Shown: in pieces, positions 16,706 through 25,356 of the stretch
Numbering within the stretch: the stretch's first letter is position 1
Layout of the letters: each line of letters begins with the position of its first letter
Position numbers and translations under genes: made by a program
DNA from: Mesorhizobium sp. WSM4904
Lineage (GTDB): Bacteria > Pseudomonadota > Alphaproteobacteria > Rhizobiales > Rhizobiaceae
Assembly: GCF_029674545.1 (NCBI RefSeq)
Contig: NZ_CP121354.1
Coordinates: 3,481,001-3,545,000, forward strand
DNA length: 64,000 bases
Reading direction: 5' to 3'
The notes under the pieces: generated by a model
What the model was told of the DNA's origin: nothing
Database searches by the model: none
What the model saw: the letters and a program-made list of their open reading frames with translations, nothing else

Positions 16706-19024
16706 TTGGCTGTCACCATCACCTCCCTCGTCCTCTTCCTTATCGGTTTGGTTCTCGGCGGCGGCGGCATCTGGTTGGTTTCGCTGGGCGGCAGCTGGTA
16801 CTATGCGATTGCCGGTCTCGCTTTCCTGATCACCGCCTGGCTCGTTTTTCGCCGCAGATCGACAGGGCTCTGGCTCTATGCGGCGATCGTGCTCGCCTCG
16901 CTGTGCTGGGCGGTATGGGAAATCGGCTTCGACTGGTGGCAGCTCGGTCCGCGCGGCGGCATCATCGTTCTCGTCGCGCTGTGGCTGCTGACGCCATGGG
17001 CAAGGCGAGGGTTCGCCGGTCCGGACGGGCGCGCCCCTCTCATCCTGGCGGTGCTCGCCTCGCTTGCGGTGGCCGGCTATTCGATGACCACCGACGCCAC
17101 CGACATCGGCGGCATGCTCGACACCGACAAAGTAACGCCGACGGCCAATCTCGGCGGCGACATGCCGGCCGGCGAATGGCATTTCTACGGCCGCACGCCA
17201 TTCGGCCAACGTTATTCGCCGCTCGATCAGATCACGCCGGACAATGTCGCCAAGCTCCAGCCCGCCTGGACCTACCGCACCGGCGACGTCAAAGGCCCCG
17301 ACGACATCGGCGAGACGACCTATCAGGTGACGCCACTGAAGGTGGGCGACGCGCTGTTCATCTGCACGCCGCACAATTTCGCCATCGCCATCGATGCCGC
17401 GACCGGCAAGGAGAAGTGGCGCTACGATCCGAAGGTCAAGCTCGATCCCAACCGCCAGCACCAGACCTGCCGCGGCGTGTCCTACTATGCCGACCCGAAG
17501 ATCGCGGCCGGGCAGCCTTGTGCTGGGCGCATCTATCTGCCGACCTCCGATGCCAGGCTTATCGCGCTCGATGCCGCCAGCGGCCAGGTGTGTTCGTCCT
17601 TCGCCGAAAGCGGCACGCTCAATCTCATGGCCAACATGCCCTATCCGAAGTCGGGCTATTATTATTCGACCTCGGCGCCGCTGATCGTCGCCGGCAAGAT
17701 CATCGTCGGCGGCGCGGTCAACGACAATTATTCGACCGAGGAGCCATCGGGCGTCATCCGCGCCTACGATGTCGGTACGGGTGCCCTTCTGTGGAACTGG
17801 GACTCCGGCAATCCGGACCAGACGGCGCCGCTGCCGGCGGAGCAGAAATACACGAACAACTCGCCCAACATGTGGTCGACGGCGAGCGCCGACGAGAAGC
17901 TCGGCCTGCTCTACCTGCCGCTCGGCAACCAGACACCGGACCAGCTTGGCATGGGCCGCAGCGCCAATACCGAAAAATTCTCCTCCTCGATCACCGCGCT
18001 CGACCTCAACAGCGGAAAATTGCGCTGGGTTCGGCAACTGGTGCATCACGATCTGTGGGACATGGACGTGCCGGCCCAGCCGACGCTGGTCGACATCACC
18101 TCGGTCAACGGCACGGTCGTGCCGGCGCTGGTCGTGCCGACCAAGCAGGGCGACCTCTATGTGCTCGACCGGAGCACCGGCGAACCGATCATCCCTGTGA
18201 AGGAGATGCCGGCGCCGGGCGGCGCGATCGAAGGCGACCATGCCTCGCCGACACAGCCGGAATCGGGGCTTTCGTTCAATCCCAAGCGGCTGACCGGCGC
18301 GGACATGTGGGGCATCACCATGTTCGACCAGCTGGCATGCCGGATCGCGCTCAGGAAATTGCGCTACGAGGGACGCTACACGCCGCCCTCGCTGCAGGGC
18401 TCGCTGATCTATCCCGGCAATTTCGGCGTCTTCAATTGGGGCGGCGTCGCGGTCGACCCGGTGCGGCAGGTGATGTTCGGCATGCCGACCTATCTCGCCT
18501 TCACATCGACGCTCATTCCGCGCGCGGACGTGCCGCCGCCGGGCGATGCCACGAAAGGCAGCGAGCAAGGGCTCAACCGCAACGAGGGCGCGCCTTACGC
18601 GGTGGTGCTGAAACCGTTCCTGTCGCCGCTCGGCATCCCTTGCCAGGCGCCGCCCTGGGGCTATGTCGCCGGCGTCGACCTCAGGACCGGCCAGATCGCC
18701 TACAGGCATCGCAACGGCACCGTCTACGACATGACGCCGCTGCCCCTGCCGTTCAAGGTCGGCGTTCCGGGCATCGGCGGGCCGATGATCACCGCCGGCG
18801 GCGTTGCCTTCCTGGGCGCGGCGGTCGACGATTATCTGCGCGCCTACGATCTCACCACCGGCAGGCAGCTCTGGCAGGCGAGGCTGCCGGCCGGCGGGCA
18901 GTCGACACCGATGACCTACACGGTCGCCGACGGCCGCCAGTTCGTGGTCATCGTCGCCGGCGGCCACGGCTCGGTCGGCACCAAGCCGGGCGATTATGTG
19001 ATGGCCTACACGCTGCCGAAATAG
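16706..19024 (+). CDS. gcd: Membrane-bound PQQ-dependent glucose dehydrogenase
   Basis: 772 residues, close to the usual 790-800 of Gcd. Five N-terminal membrane helices (residues 1 to about 135) precede an eight-bladed quinoprotein propeller: GEWHFYGRTPFGQRYSPLDQI, HQTCRGVSYY, LVHHDLWDMDVPAQPTLVDI, and a C-terminal VVIVAGGHGSVGTKPGDY. It oxidises aldoses to lactones in the periplasm and feeds ubiquinone, a basis of phosphate-solubilising acidification. The start is TTG at 16706, seven bases after AAGGAG (16693-16698). The frame is open further upstream but lacks the family N-terminus. No PQQ synthesis genes are in view. Confidence 0.92.
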   Translation: MAVTITSLVLFLIGLVLGGGGIWLVSLGGSWYYAIAGLAFLITAWLVFRRRSTGLWLYAAIVLASLCWAVWEIGFDWWQLGPRGGIIVLVALWLLTPWARRGFAGPDGRAPLILAVLASLAVAGYSMTTDATDIGGMLDTDKVTPTANLGGDMPAGEWHFYGRTPFGQRYSPLDQITPDNVAKLQPAWTYRTGDVKGPDDIGETTYQVTPLKVGDALFICTPHNFAIAIDAATGKEKWRYDPKVKLDPNRQHQTCRGVSYYADPKIAAGQPCAGRIYLPTSDARLIALDAASGQVCSSFAESGTLNLMANMPYPKSGYYYSTSAPLIVAGKIIVGGAVNDNYSTEEPSGVIRAYDVGTGALLWNWDSGNPDQTAPLPAEQKYTNNSPNMWSTASADEKLGLLYLPLGNQTPDQLGMGRSANTEKFSSSITALDLNSGKLRWVRQLVHHDLWDMDVPAQPTLVDITSVNGTVVPALVVPTKQGDLYVLDRSTGEPIIPVKEMPAPGGAIEGDHASPTQPESGLSFNPKRLTGADMWGITMFDQLACRIALRKLRYEGRYTPPSLQGSLIYPGNFGVFNWGGVAVDPVRQVMFGMPTYLAFTSTLIPRADVPPPGDATKGSEQGLNRNEGAPYAVVLKPFLSPLGIPCQAPPWGYVAGVDLRTGQIAYRHRNGTVYDMTPLPLPFKVGVPGIGGPMITAGGVAFLGAAVDDYLRAYDLTTGRQLWQARLPAGGQSTPMTYTVADGRQFVVIVAGGHGSVGTKPGDYVMAYTLPK

Positions 19025-19251
19025 GCAGCCTTAGAGTCCGAGACAGCTCCTCGGGCAGGGCACCTGGTTGGCGAGATCCGGGCCGGCGGCTGCTTCGGCC
19101 AAAATGCGATGATGCGACATGACAGGCATCACAGCCCGGCGGGGCGCGTTGCCAATGAGCGAACGGTCCGGCCAAACGGTCACTGGTCCGTGACTGGACC
19201 CTGCGAGCTTCAACCCTATCTTGCGCATCAAACAGCCGTCGAGGGAGAGCC

Positions 19252-20139
19252 ATGACCGAACCTGTCGCCAAGCCCGTGATCACCCAGGCGATGATCGATG
19301 CCTATGACGAGTACACGCATCTGACGCTTGACCGGCGGCGCTTCATGGAGCGCCTGACAAGGCTCGCCGGATCGGGCGCGGCGGCCGCCGCGATCGCGCC
19401 GATGCTGGCGGCGAATTCGGCCCAGGCGGCGATCGTCGCCGAGGACGATCCGCGCGTGAAGGGCGAGGACATCACCTATCCCGGCAGCAGCGGCGAGATG
19501 AAGGGCTATCTGGTCAAGCCGGCCGGTCAGTCCGGCAAGATGGGAACCGTCATCGTCGTCCATGAGAACCGAGGTCTCAACCCGCATATCCGCGATGTCG
19601 CGCGGCGCGTGGCGCTGGAAGGCTTCATTGTGCTGGCGCCGGACTTCCTGTCGCCGCTGGGCGGCACGCCGTCCGACGAGGACAAGGCGCGCGACATGTT
19701 CACCAAGCTCGACGCCGCCCAAGTCGCGGCCGACGGCGTCGCGACAATTGCCTATCTCAAGGGCCTGAAGGACGGCAACGGCAAGGTCGGCGCGGTCGGA
19801 TTCTGCTGGGGCGGCGGCACGGTGAATGCGCTCGCCGTGAATGCACCCGATCTCAACGCCGGCGTCGCCTATTACGGCATGCAGCCGAAAGCCGAGGACG
19901 TGCCGAAGATCAAGGCGGCGCTGCTGTTGCACTATGCCGGACTGGACGAGCGCATCGACGCCGGCATCGATGCCTACAAGAAGGCGCTCGACGCCGCGCA
20001 TGTCGAATACACGGTCTATGTCTATGACGGCGTCAACCATGCCTTCAACAACGACACTTCGGCCGCGCGCTACGACAAGAAGGCGGCCGACCTCGCCTGG
20101 GGGAGGACGGTCGCGTTTCTGAAACAGAAGCTGGCCTGA
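19252..20139 (+). CDS. Dienelactone hydrolase family protein, Tat-exported
   Basis: 295 residues. An N-terminal twin-arginine-like signal (DRRRFMERLTRLAGSG, then AAAAAIAPML) suggests folded export. The alpha/beta hydrolase domain shows the dienelactone hydrolase triad: Cys185 in GFCWGGG, Asp232 in GLDERI and His263 in NHAFNND. It hydrolyses lactones or related esters; the true substrate is unknown. It follows gcd by 227 bp on the same strand, and a link to the gluconolactone that Gcd makes is only a guess. Confidence 0.88.
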   Translation: MTEPVAKPVITQAMIDAYDEYTHLTLDRRRFMERLTRLAGSGAAAAAIAPMLAANSAQAAIVAEDDPRVKGEDITYPGSSGEMKGYLVKPAGQSGKMGTVIVVHENRGLNPHIRDVARRVALEGFIVLAPDFLSPLGGTPSDEDKARDMFTKLDAAQVAADGVATIAYLKGLKDGNGKVGAVGFCWGGGTVNALAVNAPDLNAGVAYYGMQPKAEDVPKIKAALLLHYAGLDERIDAGIDAYKKALDAAHVEYTVYVYDGVNHAFNNDTSAARYDKKAADLAWGRTVAFLKQKLA

Positions 20140-20178
20140 GCTGGATCTCGACACACCTCACCGGTGCTGTCCGGGGGA
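20140..20178. repeat. Partial copy of the long inverted-repeat family
   Basis: The 38 bp between the convergent hydrolase and exporter genes resemble the right arm of the element at 35783-35928: CTGGATCTCGACACACCTCA against CTGAATCTCAACACACCTCA, then GGTGCT and GTCCGGG. Only this half is present. It probably ends transcription from one or both sides. Confidence 0.6.
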
Positions 20179-21093
20179 TCACTCCCGCGCCGGCTTGTGC
20201 ATGGCCACGCCCGCCACGACCAGCGCAATGCCGAGGCAATCGGTGAGGCTGGGAACCTGGCGCAGCACGACGACGCCGATCAGCGTCGCGGTGAGCGGCA
20301 GGAGCGAGAGCATCAGCGCGAAGCTGGCGCGTGGCAGCCGCGCCATGGCGAGCTGGTCGCATATATAGGGAATCACCGAGGAGCAGACGCCGACGCCGAT
20401 GGCGGCGAGCAACAGTTGCGGCGCCGTGACGGCGGGCAGCGCCTCGCTGAAGCCGACCGGCAGCACGACGAGGAAGGCGATCGCCATGGCGGTGCCGAGG
20501 CCCGCGATGCCGATGCCCGTCTGCGCGATGCGGTGACCCAGCACGATGTAGCCGACGAACAGCGCGCCGTTGAGAAAGGCCCAGAACAGGCCGACCGGAT
20601 CGCTGGACCATTTGATGTCGATCAGCAGCAAGGTGCCGGCGACGGCGATGGCGAGCGCCACGAAATTGCGCCGGCTCCTGAGGCCGACGAGGGCGACGCC
20701 GATCGTGCCAACGAATTCGATGGCGGCGACCAGCGAGATCGGCAGGCGGTCGAGCGCCAGATAGAACGCGCAGTTCATCACCGCCAGGCAGGCGCCGAAG
20801 GCCAGCAGCAGGAGCCGTGCCGAGCGGTCGGCCCGCGCGAACACCGTCCATGGCCTGGTGAGCGGCGCGAAGACGAGCGCGGCCGTGGCGATGCGCAGCC
20901 AGGCCATGCCGAGCACGCCGACCTGAGCGAACAGCAGCACGGCGAAAGCCGGCCCAAGATAGTGGAAGATGGCGCTGACGCAGAACCAGACATGCGGCGG
21001 CAGCGCATTGGCCAGTCCGGCGAGGGCGGGGCCTGCAGCGTGGGTGTCGCCGGTGGTCTGGTTTGCCGTACGAACTTGCGCTTCGGAATTCAT
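20179..21093 (-). CDS. EamA/DMT family exporter
   Basis: 304 residues, ten predicted membrane helices in two EamA halves. The first half carries GMAWLRIATAALVFAPL and LVAAIEFVGTIGVALVGLR, close to RhtA-type threonine/homoserine exporters. Divergent from the Lrp regulator gene with 88 bp between starts, a frequent arrangement in which the Lrp-type protein controls the exporter in response to an amino acid. The substrate is inferred from that context. Confidence 0.87.
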   Translation of the reverse strand: MNSEAQVRTANQTTGDTHAAGPALAGLANALPPHVWFCVSAIFHYLGPAFAVLLFAQVGVLGMAWLRIATAALVFAPLTRPWTVFARADRSARLLLLAFGACLAVMNCAFYLALDRLPISLVAAIEFVGTIGVALVGLRSRRNFVALAIAVAGTLLLIDIKWSSDPVGLFWAFLNGALFVGYIVLGHRIAQTGIGIAGLGTAMAIAFLVVLPVGFSEALPAVTAPQLLLAAIGVGVCSSVIPYICDQLAMARLPRASFALMLSLLPLTATLIGVVVLRQVPSLTDCLGIALVVAGVAMHKPARE

Positions 21094-21181
21094 GCGATCA
21101 TTATCGCAGGCGAATTTCGCTATTTATATAGGCACTAAACGGCTTTTTGGGCCGTTCACTTTCTGAAGAAAGAGAATTCTC

Positions 21182-21676
21182 TTGAAACGCCTTCGAAATG
21201 AAAATGCCGATCTGGATGCGGCGGACCTGAAGATCCTGCGGCTGCTGGAAAAGGATGCACGCACGAGCACGGCAGAGCTGGCGCGTGCCGTCGGGCTCTC
21301 GGCGCCAAGCGTCGCGGAGCGCATCCGCAAGCTGCAGGAGAACGGCGTGATCGAGGCCTATACGGTCAGAATCAATCCGGCGGCGCTCGGCCTGAAGCTG
21401 TCGGCATGGCTCAGGATCAGGCCGGTGCCCGGGCAGCTCGCCGTCGTTGCCGAGATCATCCGCGAGCTGCCGGAAATCGCGCAGTGCGACCGGGTGACCG
21501 GCGAGGACTGCTTCATCGCTTTGGCGCATGTCGGCTCGGTGACCGAGCTGGAACGGGTGATCGACAGGATCATCCCCTATGCGATGACCAACACCGCCAT
21601 CATCCAGTCGTCGCCGGTCGAGCCGCGCTCGCCGCTTCGCGGGCTAGAGCAGTTCATCGTTTCACGGAAACGCTGA
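21182..21676 (+). CDS. Lrp/AsnC family transcriptional regulator
   Basis: 164 residues. HTH (LDAADLKILRLLEKDARTST... LSAPSVAERIRKLQENGVI) then a RAM ligand-binding domain (VTGEDCFIALAHVGSVTELERVIDRI). The apparent start is TTG at 21182 without a strong ribosome site, so the exact start is uncertain. Probable regulator of the divergent EamA exporter. Oddly, the last ten codons and the TGA come from the dispersed repeat that begins at 21645, so the C-terminus (LEQFIVSRKR) is repeat-encoded. Confidence 0.87.
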   Translation: MKRLRNENADLDAADLKILRLLEKDARTSTAELARAVGLSAPSVAERIRKLQENGVIEAYTVRINPAALGLKLSAWLRIRPVPGQLAVVAEIIRELPEIAQCDRVTGEDCFIALAHVGSVTELERVIDRIIPYAMTNTAIIQSSPVEPRSPLRGLEQFIVSRKR

Positions 21677-21748
21677 ACTGCTCTAACTATTTGTTTTTAC
21701 GCAATTCCGGACGGAAAACCGTTACACACTTTTCCTGGAATTGCTCTA
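21645..21748. repeat. Dispersed repeat, copy B (complete, two modules)
   Basis: Module 1 is a 12-bp inverted repeat, TAGAGCAGTTCA (21645-21656) and its complement (21674-21685). Module 2 has GCAATTCC (21701-21708) and GGAATTGC (21737-21744) around a conserved GGACGGAAAACC and CACTTTTCC core, ending TCTA. It lies between two convergent genes. Its left arm holds the Lrp stop codon and its right end holds the stop codon of the gene at 21746. Confidence 0.92.
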
Positions 21749-21961
21749 AGGGAGCGCTGACGGCTCAGTGTAACCGCGCCGCATGCGCGCCTGCTTGAGA
21801 ATCGCGCGCCAGCGGATCATGTCGAAGGGGATGGGCTCGTTGTTGTTGGCGATGTGAAAAATCTCGTTGTTGACGTTCTTCAAAGATCGCCAGAAATCAT
21901 AGTCGGTGATGCGCGGATCGGCCGCCAACCGCTCCACTTCCACCTTGATGTCGGTCTTCAT
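21746..21961 (-). CDS. Small conserved hypothetical protein
   Basis: 71 residues, charged, no membrane segment, with a tryptophan/phenylalanine-rich middle (ITDYDFWRSLKNVNNEIFHI). Not recognised. GAGGA lies six bases before the ATG, supporting translation. Its TAG stop is formed by the TCTA end of the adjacent dispersed repeat, so without the insertion the protein would have ended elsewhere. Monocistronic. Confidence 0.55.
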   Translation of the reverse strand: MKTDIKVEVERLAADPRITDYDFWRSLKNVNNEIFHIANNNEPIPFDMIRWRAILKQARMRRGYTEPSALP

Positions 21962-22105
21962 GCACTATCCTCGCACCGCATTCCGCCTGCCACCTGCGCG
22001 CAACCCGGCAGGGTCGTTGTCGAACGCGCCACTGAGTCGTTCAACGGACTCAAGCGACTTGTTCACGTTAAAACCTTGGTAAGGTTAACGCGGGCGGGCG
22101 GGTTT

Positions 22106-22591
22106 TCAAGCGCTCTTGCGTTTGATGCCGATCGAGCGGCCGGCACGCTCCGGCATGGGCAGCGCGGCATGGGCAGCGCGCATGGCTTCGATCTGCGCCA
22201 TCACATCGGCCGGGAAGGGGGCGACCTTCGGCCCTGCCATATCGACGTGCAACGACAGCGATTCGGACGTCGCCGCCAGCCAGCCGTCGACATGACGGAT
22301 CTCCTGATAGGCTCTCAGCCGCTTCTCGTCGTGGTCGATGAGCTGGAAGGAGACGTTCACCTTGTGGTCGAGGTGAAGCTCCTGCACGTAGCAGACGTGG
22401 ACTTCGGCCGTGTAGATGGTGAGGCGACGCTCCTTGGCATAGTTCGGCCCCATGCCCATCAGCTCGAACGCTTCGTCCGAGCAGCGGTCGAACAGCACGT
22501 TGTAGTAGGCCATGTTGAGATGGCCGTTGTAGTCGATCCAGTCCTTCTCGATGGCCATCGGCTTGGAGATGATTGGCGCGGGCATCGTCAT
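22106..22591 (-). CDS. Hotdog-fold acyl-CoA thioesterase
   Basis: 161 residues of the 4-hydroxybenzoyl-CoA thioesterase/FadM-like hotdog family. The active-site region shows KDWIDYNGHLNMAYYNVLFD, in which the Asp/Asn of DYNGH is typical, followed by the long central helix and HVCYVQELHLDHKVNVSFQL. It hydrolyses acyl-CoA thioesters; in rhizobia related genes accompany carnitine catabolism, but no carnitine genes are here. The start at 22591 follows AAGGA; an upstream ATG (22654) lies in a repeat. Confidence 0.83.
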   Translation of the reverse strand: MTMPAPIISKPMAIEKDWIDYNGHLNMAYYNVLFDRCSDEAFELMGMGPNYAKERRLTIYTAEVHVCYVQELHLDHKVNVSFQLIDHDEKRLRAYQEIRHVDGWLAATSESLSLHVDMAGPKVAPFPADVMAQIEAMRAAHAALPMPERAGRSIGIKRKSA

Positions 22592-22650
22592 CTGGTTTTC
22601 CTTGATCGTCGCTGGACAGGGTGTGGCTGGTGCGGTTCTGGTTGTTTGGA

Positions 22651-22698
22651 GCAATTCCGGACGGAAAACCGCTTCACACTTTTCCTGGAATTGCTTTA
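22651..22698. repeat. Dispersed repeat, copy C (second module only)
   Basis: GCAATTCCGGACGGAAAACC at the left end, CACTTTTCCTGGAATTGC at the right end, nearly identical to module 2 of copies B and D. It lies between the divergent thioesterase and FAD-oxidase genes and so may separate their promoters. Confidence 0.9.
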
Positions 22699-22755
22699 GG
22701 CATCATCCATAGCTGCATTACAAGAGTGGCCACTGGTCCATTCGCGGAGGAAATC

Positions 22756-24171
22756 ATGGCTTTGAGCGACCTCAATCCCGTCGAGCGCAACGAGGAAGGC
22801 ATCGCCACAGTGCTCGGCATCCTCAAGCAACAGTTCGGCGAGCGTTTTCAGACCGGTGAGGCGATCCGCAGCCAGCACGCGCACACCACCACCTATATCC
22901 CGACCCAGGCGCCGGACGGCGTCGTCTTCGCCGAATCGACTCCGGAGGTGCAGGAGATCGTGCGCGCCTGCGCCGCGCACCGCGTGCCGGTCATCGCCTT
23001 CGGCGTCGGCTCCTCGCTCGAAGGCCACACCAATGCGCCGGGCGGCGGCATCTCGATCGACACCTCGCGCATGAACCGCATCCTTTCGGTCAATCCGCAG
23101 GATCTCGACTGCACGGTCGAGCCCGGCGTGACGCGCGAGGACCTCAACCGGCATTTGCGCGACACCGGTCTGTTCTTCCCGATCGATCCCGGCGCCAACG
23201 CCTCGCTCGGGGGCATGGCGGCGACGCGCGCCTCCGGCACCAACGCCGTGCGCTACGGCACCATGCGCGAGAACGTGCTGTCGCTGACGGCGGTGATGGC
23301 CGATGGCGAAGCGGTGACGACCGGCAAGCGGGCGAAGAAGAGCTCGGCCGGCTACGACCTGACGCGGCTGCTGGTCGGCTCGGAAGGCACGCTCGGCATC
23401 ATCACGTCGCTGACGCTGAGACTCCAGGGCATCCCGCAGGCGATCTCGGGCGGCGTCTGTCCGTTTCCCAGCCTGGAGGCGGCCTGCAACACGGTGATCG
23501 CGACCATTCAGATGGGCATCCCGGTGGCGCGTATCGAACTGGTCAACGCGCTGCAGATGCGGGCAATGAAGAACTATTCGAAGCTCGACTACCCCGAGAG
23601 CCCGTGCCTGTTCGTCGAGTTCCATGGCAGCGATGCCGGCGTCGCCGAACAGGCAGAGACGTTCGGCATGATCGCCGAGGAAAATGGCGGCGGGCCGTTC
23701 CTGTGGACCAGCGTCGCGGAAGAGCGGACGAAGCTCTGGAAGGCGCGGCACGACGCCTATTGGTCGTCGCTGACCTTGCGCCCCGGCGCCAAGGGGCTGT
23801 CGACCGATGTCTGCGTGCCGATCTCGCGACTCGCCGAATGCGTCACCGAAACCGAGGCCGACATCGCCGAGATGGGGCTGGTAGCACCCATCGTCGGCCA
23901 TGCCGGCGACGGCAATTTCCATGTGCTGGTGCTGATGGACGTCGACAGCCCAAAAGAGATCGCGCTTGCGGAAAAATTCGTCGCCAGGCTCAACATGCGC
24001 GCCATCGCCATGGATGGGACCTGCACCGGCGAGCATGGCATCGGTCAGGGCAAGGTCGGTTTCCTGCGCCACGAGCTCGGCCACGGCGTCGACGTCATGC
24101 GCACGATCAAGCAGGCGCTCGATCCGCTGAACATCATGAACCCGGGCAAGATCCTGCCGGCGACCGGGTGA
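22756..24171 (+). CDS. FAD-linked oxidase, D-lactate dehydrogenase (cytochrome) type
   Basis: 471 residues. The N-terminal FAD_binding_4 domain shows PVIAFGVGSSLEGHTNAPGG and DPGANASLGGMAATRASGTN. The C-terminal FAD-oxidase domain ends in IVGHAGDGNFH and the CTGEHGIGQGK metal-binding type motif. The pattern matches D-lactate/glycolate dehydrogenases of the Dld/GlcD group, which oxidise 2-hydroxyacids and pass electrons to the respiratory chain. GGAGG precedes the ATG. The precise 2-hydroxyacid is not determinable. Confidence 0.9.
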   Translation: MALSDLNPVERNEEGIATVLGILKQQFGERFQTGEAIRSQHAHTTTYIPTQAPDGVVFAESTPEVQEIVRACAAHRVPVIAFGVGSSLEGHTNAPGGGISIDTSRMNRILSVNPQDLDCTVEPGVTREDLNRHLRDTGLFFPIDPGANASLGGMAATRASGTNAVRYGTMRENVLSLTAVMADGEAVTTGKRAKKSSAGYDLTRLLVGSEGTLGIITSLTLRLQGIPQAISGGVCPFPSLEAACNTVIATIQMGIPVARIELVNALQMRAMKNYSKLDYPESPCLFVEFHGSDAGVAEQAETFGMIAEENGGGPFLWTSVAEERTKLWKARHDAYWSSLTLRPGAKGLSTDVCVPISRLAECVTETEADIAEMGLVAPIVGHAGDGNFHVLVLMDVDSPKEIALAEKFVARLNMRAIAMDGTCTGEHGIGQGKVGFLRHELGHGVDVMRTIKQALDPLNIMNPGKILPATG

Positions 24172-24184
24172 CCAGCCGCCAGCT

Positions 24185-25153
24185 CTACTCCTGCGCCCCC
24201 TCGACGAGCTTCTGCAGCATCGGCCGGGTCGGCGCGAAAAAGGTCGTGCCGGTATGCGGTGTCGAGAAGTCGAGCAGCCGGTCGTAGGCGCCCGGCGGCT
24301 CGCCGACATACATGCGCTGCAGCATTTTCTCGATCACCCATAGATAACGGGTGTAGCCGATAAAATAGGTCCCGAACTCCTTCTGCCCCGGCCGCCCGAA
24401 AGGCATGTTGTCGCGCAGGATGTCGTATTCGTTGCCGGCGTCGTCCTCGATGGTGGCCAGTGACTTGTGCGACTTGCGCGGCTTGTCGCCGTCATCGATC
24501 TCGATGTTGTCGATCTTGGTGCGGCCGATGATCTCCTCCTGGAGATGCGTTGGCGTTTCCGCCCAGGCGGCCATGTCGTGCAAATATTTCTGGACGACGA
24601 CATAGCTGCCGCCGGCAAAGTCGGCGTCCTCGTCGCCGACAAGGGCAGAGGTCGGCAGGTCGAGACCGGTCGGGTTGGCGGTGCCGTCGACGAAGCCGAG
24701 CAGGTCGCGCGCGTCGAAGTAGCGAAAGCCGGCAACTTCGTCGACGACGGTCACGCTGCCGCCCAGGCTGTCCAGCAGGATGCGCTCGAACTCGAAGCAC
24801 ATGTCGGAGCGTTCGGCACGGATGTGGAAGAGGAGATCGCCCGGCGTCGACGGCGCCGAATGGACCGGTCCCCTGACCGGCGCAAAGGCTTTCAGCTCGC
24901 GCGGCCGCCGGTCCGGGGAAAGACGCGCCCACAGGTCGGCGCCGATGCCGGCGATGCACGACAAACGGCCGGACAGGTCGCGGAAGCCGACATTCTTGAC
25001 GAGATCGTCAAGCGCGCCGAGCACCGAAGCCACCTTCGCGAGGGCCGCATGATCGCTGCCGACCGTAACGACGAGGAAGACCGCGGCGAGCGACAGTGGA
25101 GCGTCGACGCTCTGCGCGTCGATCGGCACCCTGTCCCAGTTCTTGCCTGACAT
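24185..25153 (-). CDS. DyP-type peroxidase
   Basis: 322 residues. The dye-decolorising peroxidase signature GXXDG is present (LLGFVDGTANPTG), with the catalytic Asp, the distal Arg (GRTKIDN region) and a candidate proximal His upstream of it. It uses haem and H2O2 to oxidise dyes or phenolics. No signal peptide, so cytoplasmic or encapsulin-loaded; no encapsulin gene is adjacent. The start at 25153 follows GGAG. Convergent with the FAD-linked oxidase. Confidence 0.9.
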   Translation of the reverse strand: MSGKNWDRVPIDAQSVDAPLSLAAVFLVVTVGSDHAALAKVASVLGALDDLVKNVGFRDLSGRLSCIAGIGADLWARLSPDRRPRELKAFAPVRGPVHSAPSTPGDLLFHIRAERSDMCFEFERILLDSLGGSVTVVDEVAGFRYFDARDLLGFVDGTANPTGLDLPTSALVGDEDADFAGGSYVVVQKYLHDMAAWAETPTHLQEEIIGRTKIDNIEIDDGDKPRKSHKSLATIEDDAGNEYDILRDNMPFGRPGQKEFGTYFIGYTRYLWVIEKMLQRMYVGEPPGAYDRLLDFSTPHTGTTFFAPTRPMLQKLVEGAQE

Positions 25154-25356
25154 CGGGAACGCTCCGCTTCTAGGTTGGCTCAAGGATCGCGGCAAGCCGC
25201 TCGGGCAGGATGCCGAAACGATATCGCGACCGCAGGCGATCGCGCAACAGCCGGCGGAGCTTGCGTTTTGACAGGATGGCGAAGGCGAATTGCCTCTTTA
25301 TCGACACGCGGATGCGGGTAGAGTGCGGCTGACTTTAATCCTACGTTCTGGAGCAG

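Noticed and set aside
21406..21798. A coding frame overlapping the Lrp gene and repeat
   Set aside because: It is an alternative frame of Lrp continuing through the repeat; similar shadows (ending NCSKG/FLELL) arise at every copy of the repeat.
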